Of a DNA stretch of 11,651 bases, positions 1-7,871 are shown piece by piece. The stretch comes from UBA11996 sp964394975. GTDB lineage: Bacteria > Chloroflexota > Dehalococcoidia > Lucifugimonadales > UBA826. The stretch covers positions 1-11,651 of the forward strand of contig CAYMZR010000069.1 of the NCBI GenBank assembly GCA_964394975.1. The letters run 5' to 3'. Both the position numbers and the translations under genes were made by a program. The notes beneath the pieces are model-generated. The model was not told the DNA's origin, ran no database searches, and saw only the letters and a program-made list of their open reading frames with translations. Each line of letters begins with the position of its first letter. Position 1 is the stretch's first letter.

Positions 1-28
1 GAATCGATTTGGAAGGAGGATGTAGACC

Positions 29-1441
29 ATGCATGATTTATTAGTTAAAGCTGGCACTGTTGTTACTGCTTCAGGACCTAGGAAATTGGATATCATTATT
101 GATGGTGGGTTAATCACTTCACTATCGACTGAAGATTTAGATTTGGATCAATTTAAAAATGTGATCGATGCCGAAGGAATGATTGTTGTTCCTGGAGGAG
201 TGGAGCCTCATGCTCACATTGGTGGTCCTCGTCAACCTGAAAGATCTGGTGCGGAACCAGTATCCAAAGCAGCCCTTTTTGGAGGCACAACTACCGTGCT
301 TGATTTTGCCACTCAAATACCAGGACACGATTTGTACCATGCATTGGAAGAGGCAGAGGAAAGATGGTCAGGTAACGCATACACAGATTATGCGTACCAT
401 CCGATCCTAACCAATGGCGCGGATGAAAATAGCATATCCCAGATCAAAGATTTGACTCGAGAAGGCATCGCCAGCTTTAAGATATTTACCACGAGCATTA
501 GACCCCCAAGCCCTCAAATGCAAAATAACCATACTGATTTCGGAAGGTTGAGTACGATTATGGACCGTGTGTCTGAATCAGGATCGATTTTGCTTGTTCA
601 TTCAGAGGACGATGAAATGGTTCACTACAACTATGACCGATTAAAAGATGCTGATGAGTGGGATTGGTGGAATATGCATCGTGTTCATACCAATCAATCG
701 GAAGACGTCTCATTTAGGCGGGTATCTCGCCTAGCAGAGTTGAAAGAGTGCCCAATTTATTTTGTGCATGTCAGCGCTAAAGAAGGTGTAGAAGAGGTTA
801 TAAGATCACGGGCCGCTGGATTGCCAATTTATGGAGAAACATTGCACAATTACGCTTGTTTCACATATGAAGATTACCGGAGCAAAGATGGGATGAAATA
901 CCATACATATCCGTCCCTAAAAAGTGAATATGACAGAGATTCATTGTGGCAAGGATTAATGGATGGTTCACTGTCTACCATAGCAACGGATCTGGTATCT
1001 ACAACATGGGAAGAAAAAATAAAATTTAGAACAGTTGCCGATGTGACTGGTGGCCATAATGGTATAGAAACCAGGATGGGAGTTACCTACACGGAAGGTG
1101 TAGTCAAAAGAGGCATGTCTCTAGAACGATTTGTTGACATTACCTCAACCAACGCAGCAAAAATTATGGGCCTTTATCCTCGGAAAGGAGTAATTGCTCC
1201 CGGCAGTGATGCCGATATCACTATTATGGACCCTACGGTGGACAAGAATTTATCGCTCGGCGATTTGCATTTGGAAGACTATAGTATTTGGGAAGGGTAC
1301 CGGGTACAGGGTTGGCCGAAATCTGTCGTGCATCGTGGGGAGATAGCAGTTTTGGATGGAAAACTTCTATCGACTCCGTCTCATGGAAAATTTCTCACCA
1401 GGTGTATTTCGGGAGAAATTTTAGAAGGTCCGGCCTGTTAA
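29..1441 (+). CDS. Dihydropyrimidinase/hydantoinase-like cyclic amidohydrolase
   Basis: A 470-residue metal-dependent hydrolase of the amidohydrolase superfamily, the usual length for D-hydantoinases and dihydropyrimidinases, which open cyclic amides in pyrimidine or hydantoin breakdown. The binuclear metal site looks complete: H61 and H63 in PHAH, the carboxylated lysine K151 in SFKIF, H191 in LLVHSEDD, H247 in FVHVSA and the catalytic aspartate D321 in ATDL. The GGHNGIE stretch at 341-347 (N344) matches the substrate-contacting asparagine region, and the C-terminal WEGYRVQGWP...RGE segment is typical. Some pocket residues differ: the tyrosine expected five residues after the lysine is S156, the usual SPPLR is YPSLK (294-298), and the usual TDHC is TDLV. 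So the fold and metal chemistry are secure, but the substrate is not. The ATG is preceded by AAGGAGG at 13-19. It is probably cytosolic, with no signal peptide. Allantoinase or another cyclic amidase remains possible. Confidence 0.9.
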   Translation: MHDLLVKAGTVVTASGPRKLDIIIDGGLITSLSTEDLDLDQFKNVIDAEGMIVVPGGVEPHAHIGGPRQPERSGAEPVSKAALFGGTTTVLDFATQIPGHDLYHALEEAEERWSGNAYTDYAYHPILTNGADENSISQIKDLTREGIASFKIFTTSIRPPSPQMQNNHTDFGRLSTIMDRVSESGSILLVHSEDDEMVHYNYDRLKDADEWDWWNMHRVHTNQSEDVSFRRVSRLAELKECPIYFVHVSAKEGVEEVIRSRAAGLPIYGETLHNYACFTYEDYRSKDGMKYHTYPSLKSEYDRDSLWQGLMDGSLSTIATDLVSTTWEEKIKFRTVADVTGGHNGIETRMGVTYTEGVVKRGMSLERFVDITSTNAAKIMGLYPRKGVIAPGSDADITIMDPTVDKNLSLGDLHLEDYSIWEGYRVQGWPKSVVHRGEIAVLDGKLLSTPSHGKFLTRCISGEILEGPAC

Positions 1442-1706
1442 GCAATTAAATATTGAGGATTAATGGGCTATGAACCATTAGACCAACCACTATCAATATC
1501 ATGTGCCTGTTCTGTAGTGAATCTACTTTGGTCTGAAGCCAGATAAATACATTGTTCACCTTTTGTTAAAGTAAATTGAATTGAATCTCACAGGGTATTA
1601 TTAGCGAGAATATTTCGTTAGCGCGACGATTATGGAATTACATTAAAAGCAGCCATGTTAGTATTCTTTTTTATAAGAGGTAGTTAAACGATAGGAGATA
1701 AAGTAA

Positions 1707-2273
1707 ATGGCCCAAGCTGAAATAGAAGCCCGGTTTGATAATTCCTTCACCCAAAAATTTGGATTTCCGAAGAATAGAGCTGCCAACAAAGTTGTTGGTT
1801 CCTTGAAAGAATCGCATATTGCTTTTATAAAAGAAGCACCATTTATGGTGATGGCTACCTCTGACTCGTCAGGAAAATGCGATGCATCTCCAAAAGGCGG
1901 CCTGCCAGGATTTGTGAAAGTTTTAGATGAAAATACTCTTCTTTTGCCGGATGTCGCTGGAAACAAACTTTTCCAGTCATATCAAAATATACAAACCAAT
2001 CCCCATATAGGTCTTATATTTTTTATCCCGGGTCTGAATGAAACTTTGCGAGTAAATGGTAGCGCTAGTGTTGTTTCGGATGAGGCTGTAGTAGATCTGA
2101 AACTTAGTTTAGAAGTTTCCAATCCAGATGAAGATGCAAAAATTTTGCAGGGTATATTGGTGAAGATAGAGGAAGCATATGGTCATTGCCCAAGGGCTTT
2201 TAGTTTTTCCTCTCTCTGGGATACGGATCAAATAGATCAAAACAAAGGAACTATTGCCAAGTTGAATGATTGA
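1707..2273 (+). CDS. Pyridoxamine 5'-phosphate oxidase-family FMN-binding protein (MSMEG_1061/DR_2398-like)
   Basis: A 188-residue split-barrel flavin-binding protein. Seen in the sequence: the opening beta strand FMVMATSDSSGK (46-57), the CDASPKGG loop (58-65), the LLLPDVAGNKLFQSYQNIQTNPHIG region (78-102), which resembles the flavin-phosphate contact segment of the family, then GLIFFIPG and RVNGSA, and a C-terminal EAYGHCPRAF...LW motif (156-171). This combination matches the subfamily of PPOX-class probable FMN-dependent enzymes whose reactions are mostly unknown. It lacks the features needed to call it PdxH, so a role in vitamin B6 synthesis is not claimed. AGGAG at 1693-1697 lies 9 bases before the ATG. 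The alpha/beta hydrolase begins 24 bases after its stop with its own ribosome site, so the two are probably cotranscribed. The gene is preceded by a 265-base gap and probably has its own promoter. Confidence 0.85.
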   Translation: MAQAEIEARFDNSFTQKFGFPKNRAANKVVGSLKESHIAFIKEAPFMVMATSDSSGKCDASPKGGLPGFVKVLDENTLLLPDVAGNKLFQSYQNIQTNPHIGLIFFIPGLNETLRVNGSASVVSDEAVVDLKLSLEVSNPDEDAKILQGILVKIEEAYGHCPRAFSFSSLWDTDQIDQNKGTIAKLND

Positions 2274-2283
2274 TTAGATTATC

Positions 2284-2289
2284 AAGGAG
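2284..2289 (+). promoter_or_regulatory. Ribosome binding site that fixes a TTG start
   Basis: AAGGAG sits 8 bases before the TTG at 2298. No ATG or GTG near the start of the hydrolase reading frame has a comparable site, and the protein N-terminus from this TTG reads naturally into the first strand of the hydrolase. This site is the main reason for choosing the TTG. Confidence 0.75.
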
Positions 2290-2297
2290 CCACATAG

Positions 2298-3143
2298 TTG
2301 ACCACCGCCACATACGATCCGCAAAAGAAATACTCTGTGAATATAATCGATACGATTTATCTAGTAGATGAGGAAGAATCTTTCGCCGTCAGAATATATC
2401 AGCCCGAAGGGTCGGGCCCTTTTCCTGTACTGATGGACGTACATGGAGGGGCTTGGCAAGGAGGAGCTAAGACAGATGGTGAATACTTTGACCAGAAACT
2501 TGCTCAGAGTGGGGTATTGGTAGCAGCGATAGACTTTCGAGTTGCTCCCCAACATCCTTACCCTGCTCAAGTAATCGATGTGAATTATGGTGTGAGATGG
2601 TGGAAAAACGAATGCGTTTCTTATAAAGGAGACCCTTCTAGTTTTGGATTGTTAGGTATATCAAGTGGTGGGCATACCGCCATGCTTGCAGCATTAGCCC
2701 CAGATAGGCCAGAATACCTAGAACGGGCATTTGATACTCTCAACCCCACTAACGCATTGGTAGATTATTACATAGGGATTTCTGCGGTATTGGATTCCCA
2801 TGCTAGATATTTGTATGCTAAAGATGCCGGTATGGAAAATTTGATACGGGGCAGTGTTACGTATTTTGGCGACGAAGATATGATGAAAATGGGCAGCCCA
2901 CAATTCATATTAGAGAATGAAGCGTATACTAAATTGCCCGCGGCTCTGTTGATACATGGGTCCTCTGACGCGAATGTCCCTAATCATATTCCGTACAACT
3001 TTGAATCTACATATAAATCAAAGGGCGGGGAAATCGAACTAGCTGTATTTGATGGTATGTACCATAGCTTTGTCCGATATCCGGAACCACAGTCAGATGA
3101 AGCAATTGAGATTATGAAGAGTTTCATATCTAAACAGGTTTGA
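2298..3143 (+). CDS. Alpha/beta hydrolase (HSL/BD-FAE-like carboxylesterase)
   Basis: A 281-residue serine hydrolase, probably acting on small carboxylic esters in the cytoplasm. The oxyanion-hole motif is VHGG (48-51). The nucleophile elbow is GISSGG, with S122 as the likely nucleophile. The acid is likely D224 in HGSSDANVP, and the histidine is H256 in GMYHSF. The HGG box and order of motifs fit the hormone-sensitive-lipase/esterase branch, also used by kynurenine formamidase-like and arylformamidase-like enzymes, so an amide substrate cannot be excluded. There is no signal peptide or membrane segment. It follows the PPOX-family gene by 24 bases and is likely cotranscribed with it. Its stop is separated by a single base from the stop of the leftward aldo/keto reductase gene, leaving no room for a private terminator. 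Confidence 0.88.
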   Translation: MTTATYDPQKKYSVNIIDTIYLVDEEESFAVRIYQPEGSGPFPVLMDVHGGAWQGGAKTDGEYFDQKLAQSGVLVAAIDFRVAPQHPYPAQVIDVNYGVRWWKNECVSYKGDPSSFGLLGISSGGHTAMLAALAPDRPEYLERAFDTLNPTNALVDYYIGISAVLDSHARYLYAKDAGMENLIRGSVTYFGDEDMMKMGSPQFILENEAYTKLPAALLIHGSSDANVPNHIPYNFESTYKSKGGEIELAVFDGMYHSFVRYPEPQSDEAIEIMKSFISKQV

Positions 3144-3144
3144 T

Positions 3145-4086
3145 TTAAATCGAATATGATTCGGGACAGTCCGGATGTATCAGATTTTCCTGTTTCAATT
3201 CTTTCCATAAATCCTGCTGGATAGAGATTCCGGCCATGTCTATATTATCTTTTATTTCCCCAGGGCTGCGTGGGCCTGGGATGGTAGTAGCCACCGAAGG
3301 ATGCATCAATCCGAATTGAATGGCAGCTGCTTTTAAAGGGGTATTGTGTCTATCGCAGACCTGTTTAATTTTTTTGGCCTTTTCGATAATTTCTGGCGGT
3401 GATGGATCGTAAAAATAAGTACTTTCCTCGTCCAAGTCAGAGGCTAATATCCCGCTGTTATATGGCCCGCCGAGTATCAAGCTTATTTCTTTTTCTAGAC
3501 ATATCGGCATCAATTCGTGAAGAGCTGAATGATCAAGTAAAGTGTATCGACCAGCAATCAAGAAGCAATCGAAATCGGCTTCTTTGGCGAATTGGGTGAG
3601 CATTTCCCATTGATTCATCCCTGCCCCAATAGCTTTTATGATTCCTTGATCTCTTAGATCTGAGAGAGTTGGGAATGCCTCATTTAAGGCGGGACCGTAA
3701 TGGTCATCAGGATCGTGTATTAAAACAATATCCAAAGAATCCAAGTTCAATCTTGTGAGACTCTCATCTATTGATCTCAATATTCCATCCTTTGTGTAAT
3801 TAAAAGGTATTTCATCTCCTGGGATTATTAGGCGACCAACTTTACTGGATAATATGAAATCACTTCTAGGCAAGGTTGTCAGGAAGTTTCCATAGTGTTT
3901 TTCACTTACCCCTGAACCATACAAAGGTGCCGTGTCAAAATAGCGTATGCCCTGTTTGTATGCATAGTTCATAGTACCGAATGCGACTTCACTTTCTAGG
4001 CTTCCTAGCGGAGCTCCACCCATACCTATCTTAGTAACTTCAACCTCAGTGGTTCCTAATTTTGAGGTGCCCAAAATGGGTTTCAT
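3145..4086 (-). CDS. Aldo/keto reductase (D-threo-aldose/L-fucose/pyridoxal dehydrogenase-like branch)
   Basis: A 313-residue NAD(P)-dependent oxidoreductase with a TIM-barrel fold. The catalytic tetrad is visible: D51 in YFDTAPLYG, Y56 in the same segment, K82 in LSSKVG and H124 in VLIHDPDDH. The C-terminal ATTIPGPRSPGEIKDN stretch (266-281) is the usual cofactor-binding region. GxGGAPLG near the N-terminus and the DPDDHYGPAL loop resemble the branch that oxidises aldoses such as L-fucose or D-threo-aldose and includes pyridoxal 4-dehydrogenase; this subfamily placement is from memory of motifs. I chose the ATG at 4086 because GGAGGA lies 5 bases upstream. The frame is open to an earlier ATG at 4128, which would add 14 residues unlike the family. 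It is divergent from the MFS gene and convergent with the hydrolase. Confidence 0.9.
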   Translation of the reverse strand: MKPILGTSKLGTTEVEVTKIGMGGAPLGSLESEVAFGTMNYAYKQGIRYFDTAPLYGSGVSEKHYGNFLTTLPRSDFILSSKVGRLIIPGDEIPFNYTKDGILRSIDESLTRLNLDSLDIVLIHDPDDHYGPALNEAFPTLSDLRDQGIIKAIGAGMNQWEMLTQFAKEADFDCFLIAGRYTLLDHSALHELMPICLEKEISLILGGPYNSGILASDLDEESTYFYDPSPPEIIEKAKKIKQVCDRHNTPLKAAAIQFGLMHPSVATTIPGPRSPGEIKDNIDMAGISIQQDLWKELKQENLIHPDCPESYSI

Positions 4087-4091
4087 GTGAT

Positions 4092-4097
4092 TCCTCC
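4092..4097 (-). promoter_or_regulatory. Ribosome binding site deciding the reductase start
   Basis: On the minus strand GGAGGA lies 5 bases upstream of the ATG at 4086. It supports that start over the in-frame ATG at 4128, which would place this site inside the coding region. Confidence 0.75.
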
Positions 4098-4108
4098 AAG
4101 TATGGGTT

Positions 4109-4154
4109 ATTATGTGTCCTGCTAACATATCAGATTATTTCACCCGAGTATAAA
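4109..4154. promoter_or_regulatory. Divergent promoter region between reductase and transporter
   Basis: The 78 bases between the two divergent start codons must carry promoters for both genes. On the plus strand TATAAA at 4149-4154 resembles a -10 box whose start site would fall near 4161-4165, at or just before the transporter ATG. On the minus strand CATAAT (4109-4114) is a possible -10 box for the reductase. Neither has a convincing -35 box at 16-18 bases, so these are weak calls. Confidence 0.3.
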
Positions 4155-4164
4155 ATTCTTCTAG

Positions 4165-5352
4165 ATGCCCAATCCAAAAATAACACCCAGACGTATATTG
4201 ATTTTTGGCTCAGTGATGCATATTTGGAGCGACTTAATATTCACTTTGCCAATACCACTTCTTCCTGCAATAAAAGAAAATCTCGGATTAACATATGCTG
4301 AAGTTGGATTAATAAAATCCGCTCATAGTGGAGCAAGTGGCATATTGCAGGTTCCTGCAGGGTTTTTGGCTGAACGATTTGGGGAATTTTGGATGCTTGT
4401 CGTGGGGAACCTTTGGGCGTCTGCCGGATTGGTAGGTATGGGAATTTCAAATGGGTTTTGGTTGCTATTTATTTTCGCAATCCTAGGTGGCTTGGGAGGC
4501 GGTGCCCAACATCCATTAGCCTCCAGCATGGTATCAAGAGCTTACAACGAATCTGGACGGTCAGCTGCTGTAGGTACTGTAAATTTTTCTGGTGACTTGG
4601 GGAAAATGCTTGCCCCGGCTTTAGCTGGGGCACTTCTCATTACATTGGGATGGGGTGGGACTATGTACTATCTAGGGGCTGTAGGTATTGGACTAATGTT
4701 GATTACAGCTTTTTTAAATAACAGCTTCAACATGGGAATGCCTGCAGTTGCAGACGATCCATTGCAATCCGGGCAGGCGTCCGAAAACACCCCGAAAAAC
4801 AAAGCCTTCGTATCACTTAGTTTTATAGGTACTTTGGATAATGCTACACGGACAGGAGTCTTGGTTTTTTTGCCTTTTATCCTGGAGGCTCACGGGATGG
4901 GTACAGGTGAGATAAGTGCAGCTCTATTTATTTTGTTTTCTGGTGGGGCGGCTGGTAAGTATGTTTGTGGATGGTTGGATGAAAAAATTGGTACCGTAAA
5001 CGTAATTTGGATAACCAAAGGAGTTACTGCCTTTTTGGTTGTGCTTTCTCTTTACTCTTCTTATATTTTTATTTGGCCTTTGGTGTTAATTCTCGGGGTC
5101 GGTTTGAATGGTACTTCCAGTGCGTTGTACGCAACCGTGGCTAAGTTTGTTCCAACTAACCGCCGCGCGAGGTACTACGGATTTTTTTATACTACGAATG
5201 AGATAGGTACCATTGGAGCTCCTCTGCTATACGGGTTTATAGCAGATTCATTAGGTTTGTTTCGTTCAACCTATGCTATGGGGTTGGCAACTTTTGCGAT
5301 ATTGCCTCTAAGCTTAAGGTTAAGAAAATATCTATCAAACGATGGTCTGTAG
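4165..5352 (+). CDS. Major facilitator superfamily (MFS) transporter
   Basis: A 395-residue integral membrane carrier with about twelve hydrophobic segments, the normal MFS size. The loop GFLAERFG (66-73) matches the conserved motif between helices 2 and 3 (GxLaDrxG), and a weaker repeat of it, CGWLDEKIG (268-276), lies at the equivalent place in the second half. A polar loop around 193-213 (DDPLQSGQASENTPKNK) is the central cytoplasmic linker. The region GGGAQHPLASSMVSRAYNESGRSAAVG (111-137) recalls the fosmidomycin-resistance/oxalate-antiporter type of MFS, but the substrate cannot be read from it. No good ribosome site precedes the ATG; a -10-like TATAAA ends 10 bases before it, so the mRNA may be leaderless. 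The gene is convergent with the NHL gene, with 5 bases between stops. Import of a compound used by the neighbouring enzymes, or efflux, are both possible. Confidence 0.9.
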   Translation: MPNPKITPRRILIFGSVMHIWSDLIFTLPIPLLPAIKENLGLTYAEVGLIKSAHSGASGILQVPAGFLAERFGEFWMLVVGNLWASAGLVGMGISNGFWLLFIFAILGGLGGGAQHPLASSMVSRAYNESGRSAAVGTVNFSGDLGKMLAPALAGALLITLGWGGTMYYLGAVGIGLMLITAFLNNSFNMGMPAVADDPLQSGQASENTPKNKAFVSLSFIGTLDNATRTGVLVFLPFILEAHGMGTGEISAALFILFSGGAAGKYVCGWLDEKIGTVNVIWITKGVTAFLVVLSLYSSYIFIWPLVLILGVGLNGTSSALYATVAKFVPTNRRARYYGFFYTTNEIGTIGAPLLYGFIADSLGLFRSTYAMGLATFAILPLSLRLRKYLSNDGL

Positions 5353-5357
5353 TTTGA

Positions 5358-6353
5358 CTATGCCTGTTTATACACTTGTATGCGGTGGCGATTGGTTTCA
5401 GTAACGTAAACTCTGTTCATGTCATCCAACTTGATTGAAACTGGAGACCAGAAGTATTTCTCAATGTGAGCTGACTCGCTGTGTGGGTCATTGTCACCAA
5501 GGAAATCTAATCCTATTTCCATATTTGCAGAAAGCCGAGCATCGTTTTCTTCAGTATTACTCCTCAAGAATTCTCCTGCCCATTTAGAAATAGTTGCCTC
5601 ACCTCTCAAGTTTTGAACCATACTTCCTTTACTATCAATGACTTTGACTCTTTCATTACCCCAGTCTGCGATGTACTTTGTTCCATGATTGTCTATAACC
5701 GCACTTGAGGGGTGCTTTAGTTCGTAGCTAGGGTTTGATTCGTTATCAATGACTGACAACACCTCACCCTCTAGGGTTAATTCTTGTATGCGGCTGTTAC
5801 CCCAGTCTGCAATGCATAATGTGTTTTTGGGAGTCAGCGATATTCCCCATGGAAGCTCGAATTGACCTTCATCCTTGCCTTGATTACCAAAAGTAGCCAG
5901 ATGAATACCTTCAATGCTAAATTTTTGGATGCGGTGATTTCTGGTATCTGATATGTAAACATTGTTCTCAAGATCGACTGTTATACCAGAAGGGCCGTTA
6001 AGTTCCTTTTCTCCTGGACCATGAGTGCCCCACCGGGCTAAAAATGTACCATCTAAGTCAAACAAATTTATGGTATGAGTATAGTCATCGCAGACCAGTA
6101 TTTTGCCGTCTTGTGTTGATTCAACAGATGAAGGTGATTGTAGGTCTCCTTCCGAGGTGCCATAAGTCCCAAATGTTCCATAAAATTCACTTTCAATGTC
6201 GAGTACAGTTAGTCTAACTCCTCGCTCTCCAAAATTTCTCGACTTATTCGGAACATACAGACGACCATTTGAGGCCATTACACTGTCGGTTGGATATTCG
6301 AAACCCCGCCCCTCCATGGCCACAATTCCCAATGTGAGCATGTATTCGATCAT
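5358..6353 (-). CDS. NHL-repeat six-bladed beta-propeller protein
   Basis: A 331-residue protein built from NHL repeats. Clear units are PSSVESTQDGKILVCDDYTHTINLFD (74-99), PSGITVDLENNVYISDTRNHRIQKF (121-145), PWGISLTPKNTLCIADWGNSRIQEL (168-192), PSSAVIDNHGTKYIADWGNERVKV (215-238) and PVSIKLDDMNRVYVTETNRHRIQVY (304-328), with a degenerate first blade at 20-52. The GxxGxxxGQF-type linkers (FGTYGTSEGDLQ, WGTHGPGEKELN, FGNQGKDEGQFE) are typical. There is no signal peptide, so it is probably cytosolic and serves as a binding or scaffold domain; an enzymatic role is not shown. A stretch at about 250-300, rich in charged residues, is inserted before the last blade. It is third in a leftward set, 38 bases after the DUF1800 gene. 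The ribosome site is weak (GGGTGA). A later ATG (residue 5) is a possible start. Confidence 0.85.
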   Translation of the reverse strand: MIEYMLTLGIVAMEGRGFEYPTDSVMASNGRLYVPNKSRNFGERGVRLTVLDIESEFYGTFGTYGTSEGDLQSPSSVESTQDGKILVCDDYTHTINLFDLDGTFLARWGTHGPGEKELNGPSGITVDLENNVYISDTRNHRIQKFSIEGIHLATFGNQGKDEGQFELPWGISLTPKNTLCIADWGNSRIQELTLEGEVLSVIDNESNPSYELKHPSSAVIDNHGTKYIADWGNERVKVIDSKGSMVQNLRGEATISKWAGEFLRSNTEENDARLSANMEIGLDFLGDNDPHSESAHIEKYFWSPVSIKLDDMNRVYVTETNRHRIQVYKQA

Positions 6354-6391
6354 TTGTATTCACCCATCGAGATTATTGCCTTATCCCGGAA

Positions 6392-7870
6392 CTATGCCAG
6401 TTGAAATTCTTTGGAGGTTGTGACTAGACGGATTATTCCTGTTATTTTCATAACAGGATCATCAATCTCTTTGGCATATTCGACTAAAACATCTCTTGTT
6501 TCATCTGAAACTTCTAAATAACCAAGGTGTTCGAGACATTTTGCAACTATTTCTTCTGCGGAAATCAACTCGACACCTTCGAGCACCAAGGTATCTACTA
6601 TTTTCTCAACGCCAGGGTTCTTATAATCTCCCAGTTGCTCTGAGGCAAAATTAATTCTTTCTATTAGAGTTCCAGTATCAACCCATTCTTTGCCTTCATG
6701 CCATCCTTCTACACTGGAAGGATTGCTTAACTCTTGACCCATCCATACGATTTGTTGATATTTAGGAATCATTTCTCTACTTGGTATTTCAAACTGACCA
6801 CTTAGCCGTAGAACGGTTGCTGCGAATTCTGCTGGACCTTTGACCTTTTGGTATCTGATATCCTGCGATTTAAAAAAGTCCGAGTTAAATAGGACTCTCA
6901 ACATCTCAGTTATACTGTGATTCGAGTCGAAATACGTTTTTACAAGTTGATCAATTGCTCGAGGGTCTCTCGGTTCGACAATCCCCCATGAAGGTACAGG
7001 TGCTTCATCTGCCACAAAAAAATGATATAAGTGTCTTGAAATGAAATTCGCGGTGCTTTCTTGGTCACATATTATTCGAATTATGTCCTCACCATTGAAA
7101 TTTCCAGTTTGCCCTAAAAAGGTTCTTTGTGCATTATCATGGTCATCCTCTCGATATTCGAAATGGTAGGCGATCCTGCCATAGGGCCAGTCTGAATCTC
7201 TTTTTGCTCTGACCATCATGTACTCGGTATTCCCTATGGTCCAGCCTGTAAACGCTCTCGCACATTCCTTTACATCCTCTTCCGTGTAATTTCCGACTCC
7301 CATTGAAAATAGTTCAAGCAATTCACGTCCCCAATTTTCATTCATAGCATCTTTATGGTTTTCCTGATTGTCGAGCCAAACGATCATCGCCGGGTCTCTT
7401 GAAAGCTGCAGTAGTAGATCATCCAACCTACCGGTTCCATATTTTCGGAGCATATTTATCTGATCAAATAGTACCCTTCCATTAATTACTTTCGGGACTC
7501 CTGTGGCGAAAATGCTGTGCCATAGCAGAGGGATTTTTTCTGTTAATGGATTGGCAGTGCTGATCATCCGATATAACCAGTTGCGAGATGCTCCAGGTGC
7601 ATTAATCATTCCAGAAGCTTCACCATCGAATCTTCTTACTAAATGATCGCCCATCCAATCATCGAAATTTGGAGTAAGAAGATATTCAACTGTATTTTCG
7701 TATGAGTCTTGCAAGTAGTGTCGCAGTTCCTTCTTAGTGGAACCAAATCCTGCTCTTCTTAGTAGATGAGCCCTTAATTCATATTCCTGTTTATCAGAAA
7801 CTACCATCGTTCTTAACCTTGCTGGCCCTATTTGATCGTAATTTATTCTAGTTATACCACATAGATACAT
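6392..7870 (-). CDS. DUF1800 family protein
   Basis: A 492-residue member of the DUF1800 family, whose function is unknown. Recognisable features in order: HLLRRAGFG (35-43), the EKIPLLWHSIFATG segment (111-124), the signature NENWGRELLELFSMGVGNYTEEDVKECARAFTGW (177-210), SRHLYHFFVAD (278-288), the VEGWHEGKEWVDTGTLIERINFA stretch (387-409), and a C-terminal TTSKEFQLA matching the family's usual LxSPEFQ ending. Family members often carry a secretion signal and sit beside a DUF1501 gene; here neither is present within the window. The ATG at 7870 comes one base after the stop of the small PPOX gene, suggesting translational coupling, but no ribosome site is seen there. An alternative ATG at 7807 (residue 22) has a weak AAGG site and removes a non-conserved leader, so the start is uncertain. 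Confidence 0.88.
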   Translation of the reverse strand: MYLCGITRINYDQIGPARLRTMVVSDKQEYELRAHLLRRAGFGSTKKELRHYLQDSYENTVEYLLTPNFDDWMGDHLVRRFDGEASGMINAPGASRNWLYRMISTANPLTEKIPLLWHSIFATGVPKVINGRVLFDQINMLRKYGTGRLDDLLLQLSRDPAMIVWLDNQENHKDAMNENWGRELLELFSMGVGNYTEEDVKECARAFTGWTIGNTEYMMVRAKRDSDWPYGRIAYHFEYREDDHDNAQRTFLGQTGNFNGEDIIRIICDQESTANFISRHLYHFFVADEAPVPSWGIVEPRDPRAIDQLVKTYFDSNHSITEMLRVLFNSDFFKSQDIRYQKVKGPAEFAATVLRLSGQFEIPSREMIPKYQQIVWMGQELSNPSSVEGWHEGKEWVDTGTLIERINFASEQLGDYKNPGVEKIVDTLVLEGVELISAEEIVAKCLEHLGYLEVSDETRDVLVEYAKEIDDPVMKITGIIRLVTTSKEFQLA

Positions 7871-7871
7871 A

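Noticed and set aside
1..36. Possible ends of an upstream gene overlapping or abutting the amidohydrolase start (frames ending at 25 or 36).
   Set aside because: All three plus frames are open for a few codons at the edge, so no frame can be preferred; too short to support a call.
1461..1480. Six-pair hairpin TAATGG/CCATTA after the amidohydrolase gene as a terminator.
   Set aside because: The stem is short and AT-rich and has no T run after it.
4087..4128. Longer version of the aldo/keto reductase starting at the ATG at 4128.
   Set aside because: The added 14 residues do not resemble the family and would bury the strong GGAGGA site at 4092-4097, which clearly serves the ATG at 4086.
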